Source: Entoloma clypeatum
Lineage: Eukaryota > Basidiomycota > Agaricomycetes > Agaricales > Entolomataceae
Reading direction: 5' to 3'
Assembly: GCA_963565915.1 (NCBI GenBank)
Contig: OY751492.1
Location: 1,798,001 to 1,862,000, forward strand
Length of the DNA: 64,000 nt
The notes under the pieces were generated by a model. That model searched no databases and was not told where the DNA came from. It saw nothing but the letters and a program-made list of their open reading frames with translations. The translations under genes were made by a program, and so were the position numbers. Positions 31,072-42,549 of the stretch are shown here, in pieces. How positions within the stretch are numbered: position 1 is the stretch's first letter; every line of letters begins with the position of its first letter.

Positions 31072-32676
31072 CAGTGCCTCACAAAACTGATTCAATGTTT
31101 GTTGCTTTTTGAATACCTTCAAGATGACTCTGCAAAGAATACCAATTGAATTAAACCTTTGGTATACAATTGAAAGCCCTACTTCAGGGCTTTCAGAATA
31201 TAAAGGAATCATATGATTTAGATCAGAATCCATGGAGATATGATTAAATTAAATCAGTAACTCATTGAATCAGTGTTGTGAGTATCTATGGCAATTATCA
31301 GAATCAAATGCTTCACTGGTTGTATGGTAACCAGTTGTCATGACTTACTGATGGAACTTGAATAGAACCCTGATGGGTTGTCAAGGAAAGTTGTATAAGA
31401 AGAATCCAACCTCAACAGCCTCCATAATTAATCATGTGCCCTATCTCCTCTTCCCACAAGGAAAACATTGTTTCTCTGGCCTCCAATGGTCACTCCACTC
31501 GTCATATTGCCTCTAACCTGGGTGTCAGCCAACCAACTGTCTCCAGAGTGCTTCAGAATCTTCTTCCTCATCGCAATCTCTCTTCTGGTGGTCGTCCATC
31601 CAAGCTTTCTCCCACCAACACACGAAACATACTTTCACAAATCACCTCAGGGAGAGCCTCCAATGCTATGCAGGCTACCAAACACATCAACACTGTCATC
31701 TCCAATCCTGTCTCCAGAAACTGTGAGAAGGGTTCTCAGAAAACATGAATTCAAGGCTGTAACAAAGAAGAAAAGACCTTCCTTAAAGGCCATACATCGG
31801 AAGAGGCGGTTGGCATTTGCTATGAAGCACAGGAAATGGACAGTGGAGGACTGGAAGAGGGTCATTTGGTCAGATGAGACCAAAATCAACAGGTTTGGGT
31901 CAGATGGCAAGGAATGGGTCTGGAAAAAGAAGGGTGAGGGGCTTATTGAAAGAGAGGTTCAGGGCACAGTCAAGTTTGGGGGAGCAAATATTATGGTTTG
32001 GGGTTGTATGGGTTGGGAAGGTGTGGGGAGACTTGCAGAGGTTGAGGGGAGGATGGATGCTGATCAGTATGTGTCCATTTTGGAGGACAATTTGCTGCCC
32101 AGCATGGAGGAGAGTGGAATCCCTGAAGAGTAGATCATTTTTCAGCAGGACAATGACCCCAAGCACACCTCCAAGAAGGCCAAAAAATGGATGGACAGCA
32201 AGAATATTGCTCTGCTGGATTGGCCTGCACAGTCCCCAGACCTCAATCATATTGAACACCTCTGGGTTCATATTAAAAGGAAGTTGAATGAATATCCAAC
32301 ACCACCCAAGGGAGTCTGGGAGATTTGGGACAGAGCAGCAGAGGTGTGGAATAATATAGAGCCAGAAGTGTGTCAAAATATGCCAAGAAGGGTAGAGGCA
32401 GTAATCAAAGCTAAGGGGGGTAATACCAAGTACTAAAGTATAAAATACTGTATTTATTGTACATACTCACAAAACTGATTCAATGAGTCCCTGGAGTAAT
32501 TTGATCATATATTGATCATTTCTTATGGGAATTACATAATTGTTGCAGATTCCGAGAGTCCTGAAGCAGGGCTTTTAACCAGGTACCAATACCTTCTTTT
32601 GATTGGCATTACTTGCAAAGTTAGTTTGAAGGTATTCACAAAGTAGCAAACATTGCATCAGTTTTGTGAGGCACTG
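31072..32676 (+). mobile_element. Tc1/mariner element, complete ends, TA target
   Basis: 1605 bp flanked by TA (31070-31071 and 32677-32678). Terminal repeats begin CAGTGCCTCACAAAACTGAT on both ends. An inner copy of the same motif lies about 180-200 bp inside each end but in opposite orientation (31256-31288 and 32464-32494). It sits at the gag/integrase fusion point of a Gypsy relic. Confidence 0.95.
31434..32436 (+). pseudogene. Tc1-family DD34E transposase, one frameshift and one stop
   Basis: The N-terminal paired-like helix-turn-helix (HSTRHIASNLGVSQPTVSRV) is followed by a GGRP basic motif. The reading frame shifts by one near 31715 (NPVS then PETVRRVLRKHEFKAV). The catalytic core follows: first Asp in VIWSDETKINRFGSDG, second in IIFQQDNDPKHTS, and the Glu in WPAQSPDLNHIEHLW, 34 residues after the second Asp, which defines DD34E of the Tc1 family. 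A TAG at 32131-32133 interrupts it just before IIFQQD. The C-terminus is ..AKGGNTKY. The enzyme would cut and paste the element at TA. Expected length is about 335 residues; this copy is dead but could be cross-mobilised. Confidence 0.93.
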
Positions 32677-32678
32677 TA

Positions 32679-33252
32679 CTTGAGAATATGTTGATTTTCG
32701 CACATTTTGAGATTGTCCAGAGAGTCGGCAGCATCCGCAACAGGGTCAATGACCCCAAATTCTGTGCAGAGTGTGCAGAGGAATGCAGACCAATCTTTGT
32801 ACCAGTCTGGGGGGTTGTCCGGGTCTGGTTCAATGATGGTCATTGTCATACTTGGAGTTCTCGCAGAAAGACAATGTGCATTGGAGGATGAACTGGTTAA
32901 GTTTTCGGGGATCGGAACCATTGAAGGTGTCCGGGTCCTTAGCCTTTTTGTGATGCTTGTGACCTTTGCTGCATTTGAGTTCATTGGTTGTTAAGACAAA
33001 AGCATCTGCAAGGGCTTGGGGGCCGAAAATATTCTGAGGTTCGTTTGTAGGAGACGGGGGTGCAGATTCTATGGGGGATGTGGGGATCGGAATATTATGC
33101 GGAGGTGTGATGGGGCAAAAACCCAGAGGTGTCGGAGTAGTTGGAGTTACAGGGGATAGTTCCGTTAAATGTTGTTCAACATTTTGTAGGACTTGCTGCC
33201 TAGAAGTGCCAGCTTCTGCAGCTTTTGCTGTCTTGGTGTTTTGGAGTGCCAT
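32679..33252 (-). pseudogene. gag: Gag fragment of a deleted Gypsy2-like element
   Basis: Reads from 33252 MALQNTKTAKAAEAG, a Pro/Thr-rich stretch, then KDPDTFNGSDPRKLNQFILQ and, after a frameshift near 32870, DWSAFLCTLCTEFGVIDPVA and MCENQHILKY. It aligns with Gypsy2 gag (EPDTFDSSDSRKLTSFLAQ; HSKFGPIDLTREAEDSL; MCDNQKILCY). It ends exactly at the Tc1 insertion. Confidence 0.85.
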
Positions 33253-33292
33253 GACTAGCAGGAATGCAAAAACAGTTTGAGTTGGAATATAC

Positions 33293-34004
33293 TGTTAAGT
33301 AGGTGAAAAGTCGGAGCTTTGTCAGAGTCCGTCGGAGGTTGGATGTAGGACTGAGACCAGAGCAGAACTCTGGAAATGCGGAGGAACAACGAAGGGGAGG
33401 GACATGGCTTCAACATATGTGTTGCGCCGCTATTTGTTGGATAAGATGTCCCAATTTCAAGAGGTCGGAGGAGAGGTCAGAGGTGCAGAGGTCTTCGGAG
33501 AGATCTCGGTGAGAGACACATTGACGTGGAAGTGGTCAGACGATGTCGGAGTTGTGACTCAGACACAGTACTGAGCTTGTCGAAGGGTAACGATGGAGGA
33601 GGAGCAGAAGATGATGATGTCGTCGGCGTATTGTACCACAGCAAGGATCTCTGGCATGAACTGAGAGTAGAGGAGTGAACTTGGTTGATATTCAAACTGA
33701 GGAACTACAGGTATGGTATGAGCTTAAATATCTGAATATGATTACTTTACGGAGATGGTCGGAGTAGGTCCGGAGGTGTGGCATAAGTTGCCAGCAACTG
33801 TATCAAACATCGGAGATGTCGGTCGACGGACCATGCAGAAAGGCGATGCATAAGTAAATGGGAATATGGATATGAAGTGCATAAAGGCATGGAGTTATGA
33901 ATATGAAATGCACAATGGCAATGTGTGGAGATGCGGAGGTAACGGATGTCCAGAATATCAGAGGACGATTGGAGTGGGTTGGAGACTCGGAGACGGATAT
34001 AACA
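33293..34004 (-). repeat. 5' LTR of the deleted Gypsy relic
   Basis: 712 bp; on the plus strand it starts TGTTAAGTAGG and ends GATATAACA. It belongs to the same LTR group as the solo LTRs at 51129 and 55530. Next to it on the gag side is GTATATTCCAACTCAAACTG (minus), a self-priming PBS like that of Gypsy2 but with 6 extra nt. Confidence 0.85.
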
Positions 34005-34420
34005 CCCTCCAATTCCACCTGCACCTGCTGGATATCAACCCATGGGTCATGGGTCACTCCTGATATGGGTATGAGTACAGGGAGAGCTCTGGGTATCTGT
34101 GGAAGGCCTTCCTTTGTGCCCAACAGCCGTGTGTCATGCCTAACAGCCCCCACTCGCATATAATAGGCCCCACTCATGCCCAATGGCCCAACCATTGCCC
34201 ACCATCCCATACTCATCCACTGCCACCACCTATCTGTCCACCAAATGGCGTGGGAGGCAAAGGCAGTGGCCAGAGATGGGGAGGTGGGCTGGAAGGTCCA
34301 CAACAGGGATGGGTGTAGTACATGTTGGAATGACAAGCCCTGTGAGCCTTTCATATCCGCACATGGTGTGCAGCCACCTCGACTTTTTAAGCCACCATTG
34401 TTTTTACTCCTCATGCTATT
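34005..34420. repeat. Mixed repeat fragment related to hAT-D and to 63093-63226
   Basis: 34008-34140 (CCTCCAATTCCACCTGCACC, CATGGGTCACTCCTGATATG) is nearly the same as 63093-63226. It runs into minisatellite units (34115-34200) and a reverse copy of the GCCATTTGGCGGACG module (34195-34275). Confidence 0.7.
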
Positions 34421-34806
34421 TTCCTAAATCATGTTTTCCATTCTACATACCTCTTTTAGCTGTACCTTTATTGTACCACATGTTTTGAGACTCTCCTCTC
34501 ATTTCCCTTCGTTTTTTGGTAAGGTATATTTGCAAAACCTTACAGCATAGTTTTTGTCGCCTCCCCTCAGTCCTTTGACCCCGCTCTCACATGCAAACAC
34601 TGAGGTGAGATCTTTTACTTATTTTTCCTTTCAATACTCTGACTTATGTTTGAATACCTAGTATATTATATTCTAGATGAATACACAGTCATTTGACCCC
34701 GCTCTCATGTGCATGCACTGAGTATATTATATTCTAGATTCTTACAGGTCATTGGGCCCCACATACCTCTGCGTCAACCCTGCTGCATTCTCTCTCATTG
34801 TTTACC
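34421..34806. other. Leader region upstream of a Copia-type gag
   Basis: No ORF. Two direct repeats of about 35 bp (TTTGACCCCGCTCTCA and CACTGAG blocks, 34577 and 34690) and two of GTATATTATATTCTAGAT (34661 and 34723). Possibly remains of an LTR and leader. Confidence 0.4.
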
Positions 34807-36349
34807 ATGTCTTTCATCATCTCTGTGACTGCTACCTCACTTGCCAATAGTGTTCAAGGGTTCAGTCCAGTCTGGTTTTTTAACCAAAAAATTGATGAAC
34901 TGGAGACTGGCAGTTCATTTTTTTTCATCAAGGTCTGAAAAAACTGGACTGGACTGGTAAAGACTGGTTTAAACCAGTTTGTACTGGTAAAATCCTCAAC
35001 CATTTATAAACCTACCAAAAGCCTGTTTTTTAAATCAAAAACTTGAAAATATACTCAATTTGTTATTATTAACATGTTTCTCAAGCATTTTGGATATAAA
35101 CTCTTGTAAAAATGATTGAAAACTGTATAAAAGAACATCTTTTCCCAGAAAAGTACAGTTTTTGAATGAAGATATGGTCAAAAACCGGAACCAGTTCATA
35201 TTTTTCAGACCACAAACTAGAACTGGGGGTGAACCAGTCCAATTTCTTTTTCCAAATTTGGAGAGACTGGAGACTGGTTGAGCTCAAAATCAGTGAGACC
35301 TGAACTGCCAGTTCAGGTCTTCTCCAGTCCAGTCCAGTCCAGTTCAGGTTCATTTTCCAGTTCATAAGACTGAACCCTCAAACACTACTTGCCAATACCC
35401 TTCCGTCATCTATTCCAAAGCTTGATGCCTCTGGCATGAACTGGGCAATTTTCTCACTCCATTTCCAGGATGCTGTCAAAGCAAAAGGCTATTGGGGCCA
35501 TTTTGATAGCAATGAACCCCACCCTGTGCCTGCTATTGTTGCCTCCCCTAGAACCAATGAAGCTGCTGCCATGCTTCAGTGGGACAAGAATGAAAGGTCA
35601 GCAAAATTATTACTTACCCAGAAGATCCCAGATTCTGCCCTAATGTGCATTCAAAACAAGAAGGCTATTAAGGAACAGTGGGACACGATTGTTGCTGAAT
35701 ACATGGAAAAGGACGCATTCACGTAAACGGACCTATGGACACGTTTTCTGGAATTGAAGTGCCCTGAAAAGGGTAACATTTGACAGTTCCTCAATGACCT
35801 GCATATCAAATGGGAAGAAGTAGCAACCATAGGGGTGGACATAGATGAAAAAGATTACCATTCCACAATTATTTCATCCCTTCTCTATTCCCTTGTGAAT
35901 TTCATGTCAAATCAACTTGTGGCTGTGAAACTCTATTCAGAAAGTCCAAGGACCAGGACTGTGATGAGGCCCTCAGTGTCACATCCTCTGGAAAGTCCAA
36001 TGGCAAGGGAAAATTTGAAAGAAAACTGCAAGGGGTATGCTGGAACTGTGGGGAGAAGGTGCATTTCAAAGACAAATGTCCCAAACCTGAAAAGAAGAAC
36101 AACTCACCAAAGGGCGGTGTTGCAAACACCGCAATTGGATCCAAATCGGAAGATGAAGGGGCCTTCTTTATGGAACCTGAATTTGACACCGATTCTGAAT
36201 CTGATGTGCCTGAACTTGAGGCTGTGTCTGATTCTGATGAAGACGAATCAGATGATGGGGGCCATGACAGCAATGGTGACTGGTTTTCTGAGGTTCGAAG
36301 TGAAGTGACAGGGCTGACAGTGGCTGGAATACTGAGGAACTACAGTTGA
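34807..36349 (+). pseudogene. gag: Copia-type Gag relic split by a hAT-B MITE
   Basis: Starts MSFIISVTATSLAN at 34807 and, after removal of the MITE and one TSD copy, continues in frame TLPSSIPKLDASGMNWAIFS. Then come NEAAAMLQWDKNERSAKLLL and TQKIPDSALMCIQNKKAIKE, a stop (TAA at 35725), LWTRFLELKCPEKGNI, a second stop (TGA), and a frame change before a zinc knuckle C-x2-C-x4-H-x4-C (CWNCGEKVHFKDKC) near 36040-36080. An acidic tail rich in SDSDE follows and the frame ends at 36349. Layout fits Gag of Agaricomycete Ty1/Copia elements. No pol or LTR pair is seen nearby, so it may also be a captured gag-like gene. Confidence 0.7.
34848..35387 (+). mobile_element. hAT-B MITE, copy 3, TSD CTTGCCAA
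   Basis: 540 bp; perfect TSD CTTGCCAA at 34840-34847 and 35388-35395. Very close to copy 2 (22903), so both moved recently. Confidence 0.96.
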
Positions 36350-36861
36350 GAACAGTCAAAAACAACAAAAAAAATGAATGATTTTTTTTCACCACCAGAA
36401 TGCATGGAATTGGAAGCGACTGTGAAATGCTGTTAATCCATCATATTCCAGAGAGATTTCCATGAGCTGATCGTCTGCAAAGTGCAATTTACTGTTTGGA
36501 AACCCCAAAAATATTGACCATCCCAAAAGAAATTAGCTAAAATCATGAAAAAAGTGCCAATCACTTTCTTTTGCTGTATTACTTATTATTCCAATATCTT
36601 GGACTGTTTTATTGAGCGGATGTCCTGGAAATAAATCCTCAAGTTTGCCATCAAACATGACAAATATTTGATTCTCGACGATAGCAGTGATTACAGTGAC
36701 AGGCCTCGTTGCCAATCTAACATTGTAACAGTTTGTTACAGGAGGTGAGCTTCCTTAGTCCCACAAGTGCATAAGACCCATTCTATAGCTGAGATAGGGC
36801 AGATACAACATAGTGGTAGACAAGGAGAAAGCTAAGGAAGTGGCTGTGCTATGTGTAAGCA
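36350..36861. other. No gene recognised
   Basis: AT-rich, short ORFs only, with GTTACAGGAGGTGAGC near 36733 that could be a splice region of a decayed gene. Confidence 0.35.
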
Positions 36862-37368
36862 ATGATACCCAGCACATCCATTACAAACATGCAGAGTCAT
36901 GGTCGTCCTTCCAAGAAACACAAGCAAAACATTTCAGGGCTGCAAAACCAGTCTTTCGCTTCACCTGCCTGTTCTATCCCCCCAACTCATAATGGATCTG
37001 CATCACCAGCAAATAGTGGGCTTGATCAGCAGGTTGAGGCCAAACCTAAAGACTTTCAGATCATGTTTGATTTGGATGATGAGATGGATCTTGACATCTG
37101 GGATGATGAACATCTTATGGAAAAGTTGGTGGCAATAAGAAAGAAAGCTAATGACGAGGATGGTGAATGGCTTTCCCCACGAGTGAAAAAGAATGGAACC
37201 AGATACAGGGTGAGAAGTGTGCCATGGGATTCTAATAATTTGTCGAACTTACTTTATCCAGAGCATCCAAAAGAATACATCAAGGGACCAGATGTCATGA
37301 GCAAATCCAGTCACACACAATGTCAGTACAAAAAGAGCTGGGCTGGCCAAACTCAACTTGATGCATGA
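36862..37368 (+). CDS. N-terminal part of a basidiomycete transposase-like protein
   Basis: 168 codons. MQSHGRPSKKHKQNISGLQN is a basic start; then an acidic segment (FDLDDEMDLDIWDDEHLMEK), GEWLSPRVKKNGTRYRV, and GPDVMSKSSHTQCQYKKSWA near the end. From memory, GRPxKK starts and a GPDVxxKSxxTQxxYK motif occur in N-terminal parts of large basidiomycete proteins that continue into a DDE endonuclease. Here the frame stops 10 nt before Gypsy2, which may have separated it from its 3' part. Function is not proven. Confidence 0.4.
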   Translation: MIPSTSITNMQSHGRPSKKHKQNISGLQNQSFASPACSIPPTHNGSASPANSGLDQQVEAKPKDFQIMFDLDDEMDLDIWDDEHLMEKLVAIRKKANDEDGEWLSPRVKKNGTRYRVRSVPWDSNNLSNLLYPEHPKEYIKGPDVMSKSSHTQCQYKKSWAGQTQLDA

Positions 37369-37378
37369 AGTAATAGAC

Positions 37379-37745
37379 TGTTACATTCCGATCAATTCTG
37401 ACGATTTCCGACCAATTCCAACACCTCTGACACCTCTGACATTTTGACTAATACTTATTATGCATACTTACTGTTATGAATCTCGTTACTATGTACATTA
37501 CTTACATCTGACCATTTTACTTATGTTAAGCATCTCCGACAGCCACTCATTATCTGACTCCGACAAAGCCACACGTCCTCTGACATGGTATTTAAACTTA
37601 TGTAGAATCGTGTATTAGCTTTAGTTTGAATATCAACTTAGATTTGACATGATACCTCCCGTCCTCTTTCCGACTCTTAACTTGAGTCTGACCTCCGACC
37701 CTCTGATCCTCTGATCCTCCGAAATAAGGACACCGACGTATTAGC
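37379..37745 (+). repeat. Gypsy2 5' LTR, first part
   Basis: TGTTACATTCCGATC... to TTAGC, interrupted by the Copia element, with the 5 bp TTAGC repeated after it. TATTTAAAC near 37590 is the TATA-like element; the predicted RNA start TAGTTTGAATATC is near 37622. Confidence 0.93.
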
Positions 37746-38050
37746 TGTTGGAACAGCATACAATCACATCAACACCGGAGGTTATCATGGTGGGTGTGTC
37801 GTCCTGCAGTCCTAGTATACTCTAAGCTACACGCTATGGAACATGTATTCTACGATAGAGGTAAAACCTACTACTAACCTTGAGAGGTGTTTGCAGGTGG
37901 GGGTTACTTGGTAAGAGCATTATATTGCACAGAGAATAAGGACAGTCTTATATACTAGTCTACTTATTTGTACATTATTTGTATGTCATGGGATTGAGCA
38001 CATGACACTATAGATGAAAGATCTATAGTAGGAGTGGAATTCATTCAACA
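37746..38050 (-). repeat. Copia 3' LTR
   Basis: 305 bp, TGTTGGAACAGC...TTCATTCAACA on the plus strand, matching 44000-45272 without its insertion with few differences. Confidence 0.95.
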
Positions 38051-38060
38051 CTCCCCCTCA
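38051..38060 (-). other. Copia polypurine tract
   Basis: Minus strand TGAGGGGGAG directly before the 3' LTR. Confidence 0.8.
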
Positions 38061-38211
38061 ATGTGTTTACATCAGATTATGAAAATGTCAAGCCTAAATG
38101 TTGGCGACATCTTTCAAAGAGTTCCTGACTAAGATTTTTAGTTAGCATATCCGCGGGATTGGATGTGCCTTCAATGTACTCTACAGTGATCAATCCACGA
38201 GAGATGTATTC

Positions 38212-41200
38212 TCAGATGACATGATATCTTAGATTGATATGTTTAGTACGGCATTCCTGTACAGGGTTGTTCCCAATAAAGATCGAGCCATGATTGTCGG
38301 CATAGATCGGGACATTCTGCATTAGGAAGCCAATCTCCTGGAAGAGCTGGATCACCCATTTTACTTGGCGGCCACAATTGGACATCACCATGTACTCTGC
38401 TTCAGTAGATGAGTGAGCAATGGTTTTTTGTAGACGACAAGTCCAGCCTACAGAAGCACCTGCAAGCTTCAGGAAAAAGCTGGTGCAGCTTCGACGCTTA
38501 ATTTTGTTGGATGCCCAGTCAGAATCCATGTAGGCATGTAAGCCCACATTTTGATCACCGGAATACATCAGTCGGTAATCAGAAGTGCCCACAAGATAGC
38601 GGATTATATACTTCACTTTATCAACGTGTTCCTGTGTAGGATTTGCCAAGAACTGTGATAATGTAATCACGGCAAAGGCAATGTCGGGTCATGTACCGAT
38701 CATTAAATATAGCAGAGACCCTATGATCTGCTGAAATTGTGATCAAAGCGCAGCAGTGGCAGTGCCAGCATTTGCTGTCGGCTTGTATCCAGTAGGTAGA
38801 GGAGTCTTGGCGATCATTGCATTTGTCATGCCAAATCTCTCTACAACTTTCTGTAAATAGGCACATTGATCCATCATGATCCTATTCTTGGTACATGTGA
38901 TGCGCATTCTCAAGAATTCAGTGGGCTCACCTAGATCACGAGATTCCCAAATAGCCATGAATTCAGCTCTTTTAACAATTGTAAGCTTAGCGTCTGGTCC
39001 CATGAACATTGCATCATCAACATAGATTATTGCTAGTATGATGGTTTGGTTTGGGGAATAGAAAACAAAGATTCCGGCGTCAGATATGACCCTTCGGAAA
39101 CCTAGTTTCTTCATGGATTTCTCCATGGCATGCCACCATGCAAGTCCAGCCTGCTTTAAACCATAAATAGCCTTATACAGGCGCCAAACAAGAAGTTCTT
39201 TGCCTTTTATTTTGAAGCCTTCAGGTTGCATCATGTATAACTCTTCCTGGAGTTTCCCATAAAGAAAAGCAGCAGTTATGTCTAGCGTGAGAATCACCCA
39301 ACTCTCAAGCACGGCGGTAGTGAGCATGAGACGTACTGTCTCAAATCAAACTACAGGAGAGAATACCTCATCAAAATCGATTCCCTCGATTTGCGAGAAC
39401 CCTTGTGCAACAAGCCGAGCCTTTTTACGGCCGTCGGTCTTTATGTCGAAGACCCATCGTGATCCGATGGCCTTCCGACTGGTCGGTAAAGGTGTTGAAT
39501 CATAGACATCACGCCACTTGATGCTATCAAGTTCCTTACGGCATGCATCCAACCACTCATCCTGGAGGTTTTTCGGCATTTTGGCAATGTTGCGAAACTT
39601 CATCTCCCAGATATCACAGAACTGTGAGAGATTAGATTTAGAGTGAGGAACGGCTGATGCAAGTAGCACGTTCAACTCAGCAATCTGTTTCGTGTCTCCC
39701 CCTTGTTTCCGAACTAATTGTTCTAGGTACAAGTTAAATGCTTTTGGATTTAGCTCCACATCATTCATCATTTCACGCAGTAAGCTCTCTGCATCCGTAT
39801 CTTCCAAAGATTTGTCATCAGGAACTTTGGGGTCACCGGGAGGAGTACCGGAAGATCCACTAGGCCCTGCGTCAGGTGGGGCTAAGGGGGAACTAGGTTC
39901 CGCTTCTTCCTGTCATGATCAGGGAATATTGTGGAGCCAGGAAGGCTCACGCTGCTGTTTCTCTCAATTCACGGCTTCATGCCAACCCATGGGTGTGTGT
40001 TGTGGCACTTTGGTATCCGGACATCTTGGAAAGAGTGTTTCATTGAATACTGCGGTAGTACCAATAAAGATACTGTTTGTGTCAGTCATAAACTGATATG
40101 CTTTCATTCCTGGTTTAAAATCCATAAAGGTCATAAGCTCCACATGTGGGTTTAATTTATTCACACAGCGTTCTTCAGGAATATAAACATAGGCAGTGCA
40201 GCCTAAAACACGGAGGTTAGATACATCCGGTTTTTCCCCTTTTAGTGATTCAAAAGGTGTTTTCCAATAAAGTCGTTTAATTGGCGTGCAATTATAGACA
40301 TGCATGCATGTAAAACACAAAACTCCCACCATGATTGTGGTAAGCAGGCGGAAAATCACATCGCCTGTGCTTTCTCTACAATGGTGCGGTTAATCCTTTC
40401 GGCTCGACCATTATGTTGAGGTGTATTAGGAGCTGAAATTTCCACAGCAATTCCAAGATCCTCGAGGTATTTTACTACCCCAGTTTCCTTTTTGAACTCT
40501 CCCCCTCCATCAAAATGCCATTGGCGAAATTGGGCATTAAACTGGGTTTTCATAAGGCGTTGTCCACTTTTTGAATGCATCAGAGGTATCAGATTTGAGT
40601 TTCAATAATACCGTCCAAGCATGCCCAGAATAGTCATCCAAGAAGCTGATGTAGCATTTAAATTTGTGATAGGAGGCAATTGGAAACCTTTTGAGGTCCA
40701 AATGGAGCAACTCAAATGGTCTGGAAGCACATGAAGATGAAGGAGGGAAGCTTTTCAACCTCAACTTTGCTTCTGCGCAGGGACGGCATGGCTTATCCTC
40801 AAGGGGAAATTGGACGTCACTTGGGAATCCATCACATGCGTTGGGTGCCTTTTTCAGGACATCTTTACCAGGGTGTGCAAACCGCTGATGCCAAATGCTG
40901 TAATCGGCTTTATAAACATCAATATTTCTAGCATTTAGCTGCATGATTTGTTCAACGCGTGTATTTACCCAGTATATTGTTGAACTGGGAAAATGAGGTT
41001 CACATCTTAGTACACACTTTCCATCTTTGAAGAAACTAAGATTGTCAGCTGAGCCAGTGACATTTAATCCAGATTCTTGAAGAATTTTGCCCATTGACAT
41101 GAGGCGAGTGGAAAGCTCCGGGATGTGTAAAACTGGATAAAGCTGAGCCATTAGACTTCTTAGCTTTCCTTGATGCAATGGTATCGTGTGAGTGATAAAC

Positions 41201-41946
41201 ACGGTCCCTCTTCCTTTTATAGAGATCTTTGCTTTGCCCGCAGTTTGGGCAGTACGGATCGATTTCTCTTCTTTGTATGTTGCAAAGTCACTCATCTCTG
41301 TGGTGAAGTGCATACTAGCACCGGAATCCATGATCCACTCAGCATCATTAGTATCTTTGGATTTGTTCTTACATTTCGAACATGAGGCAAAATGAACATA
41401 GATTTCCTCCATGAAGGAGGCAGCAACAACAGGTAATTTTAAATAACTACAACCCGGTTCTAGTGACTCATCACGAATCTGGGTGTGTTCTTCTGTCATT
41501 GTGTGCTCATGTGAAACTTGTGAAAGAACATACCTCAGGTTGTTGCATGACGATCCTCCGAAAAGCTCGTTGTCAACATCATCCACCCAACTGAAACATG
41601 TCCGCTTGGATGGTCCAGGTTCATCTTTGTCATACTCGTATTCCTCATTGAAGTCCATCACCGTATCGGCATCATAATCTTGGCATTCCATCAGGAACAG
41701 GGAAGCTTCATCAATTACCTCATTGTCAGGGGTCAAATATATCCCCAGAATGTCTTCGGGGTATATGATGTTATTGATGTTCTGGAGGGTCTGGGACGTT
41801 CCCACAATGGCAAGAGATGTGACAACATTGTGCGCTGCCTGCATCTCAGGGTACATTGACGGTTGATTTACTGGAGCACCTGTGAAACATTGTGCGGATG
41901 TGTTTGTCATGCGATCGAGAAGCTTTCTCGCACCTGCAGTCATGAT
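38212..41946 (-). pseudogene. pol: Copia Pol (protease, integrase, RT, RNase H)
   Basis: Continues the gag frame after removal of the MITE at 41955. Protease: EWIMDSGASMHFTTE near 41330. GAG-pre-integrase zinc finger: IWHQRFAHPG...CRPCAEAK near 40890-40760. Integrase core: LLHLDLKRFPI, ISFLDDYSGHAW, then after a frameshift near 40550 FDGGGEF and NTPQHNGRAERINRTI (40356-40580). A second frameshift lies near 40310. RT: GSRWVFDIKTDGRKKARLVA (39460), LTLDITAAFLYGKLQEELYM (39280), AIIYVDDAMFMG (39000) with the YVDD catalytic motif intact. RNase H: HAYMDSDWASNKIKRRS and AHSSTEAEYMVM (38540-38390). Stops follow EVFSPVV (39346) and TAAL (38743). Confidence 0.93.
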
Positions 41947-41954
41947 GTGTTCAG

Positions 41955-42549
41955 TAGTGTTTAAAGGTCCGGTTCGGTCTGGTTTTTGACCCTCAAAATT
42001 TAGAGACCGAGACCGAGACCGATTTTTCGGTTCACATGATCTCGAAAAAACTGAACCGGACCATGTGAAACCAGTCATACCGGTTCTGTTTCTCAGATAG
42101 AATGAAACCAAGACCGGTTCAGACTGGTCTTCACCTATACTCACCAACTGCGGTGTGTTTTTGGAGTTTTTGATGATTGTTTGACTTTATTTGGGTTTTT
42201 GATATCAAAGAATCATCAAAAAATTCAAGATTGGACCGCAGTTTGTCAGTATACCAACTGCGGTTTTTTTTTATTAAATTTTTGATATCAGAAATTGGTC
42301 AAAGAATCACTGAAAAACTCGGAGTTTAACTGCAGTTGGTGAGTATACCAACTGTGGGTGACCTTTGGTCAAAGACCGGTTCAAACCAGTTTTTTAGCGG
42401 TCTCTGAAAATCCTGAAAAAAGACGAACCGGAAACCGGTGGTGATCCGAAACCTTAAAGACCGAGACCGGCGGTCCGGTCTTTCACCGGTTCGGTTCCAT
42501 CCAGTCTCAGTCTGAAACCAACAAAAGTAAACTGGACCTCGAAACACTA
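41955..42549 (-). mobile_element. hAT-A MITE between Copia gag and pol, TSD GTGTTCAG
   Basis: 595 bp; ends TAGTGTTTAAAGGTCCGGTT and GGACCTCGAAACACTA; perfect TSD GTGTTCAG at 41947-41954 and 42550-42557. Removing it and one TSD rejoins SPAEHIMTAGARK in frame. A repeated ACCAACTGCGGT/ACTGCAGTTGGT motif lies in its centre. Orientation is arbitrary. Confidence 0.96.

Noticed and set aside
40537..42147. 536-codon minus ORF as a true Copia Pol N-terminus
   Set aside because: Its first 60 or so codons are hAT-A MITE sequence; the original frame came from gag across the MITE.
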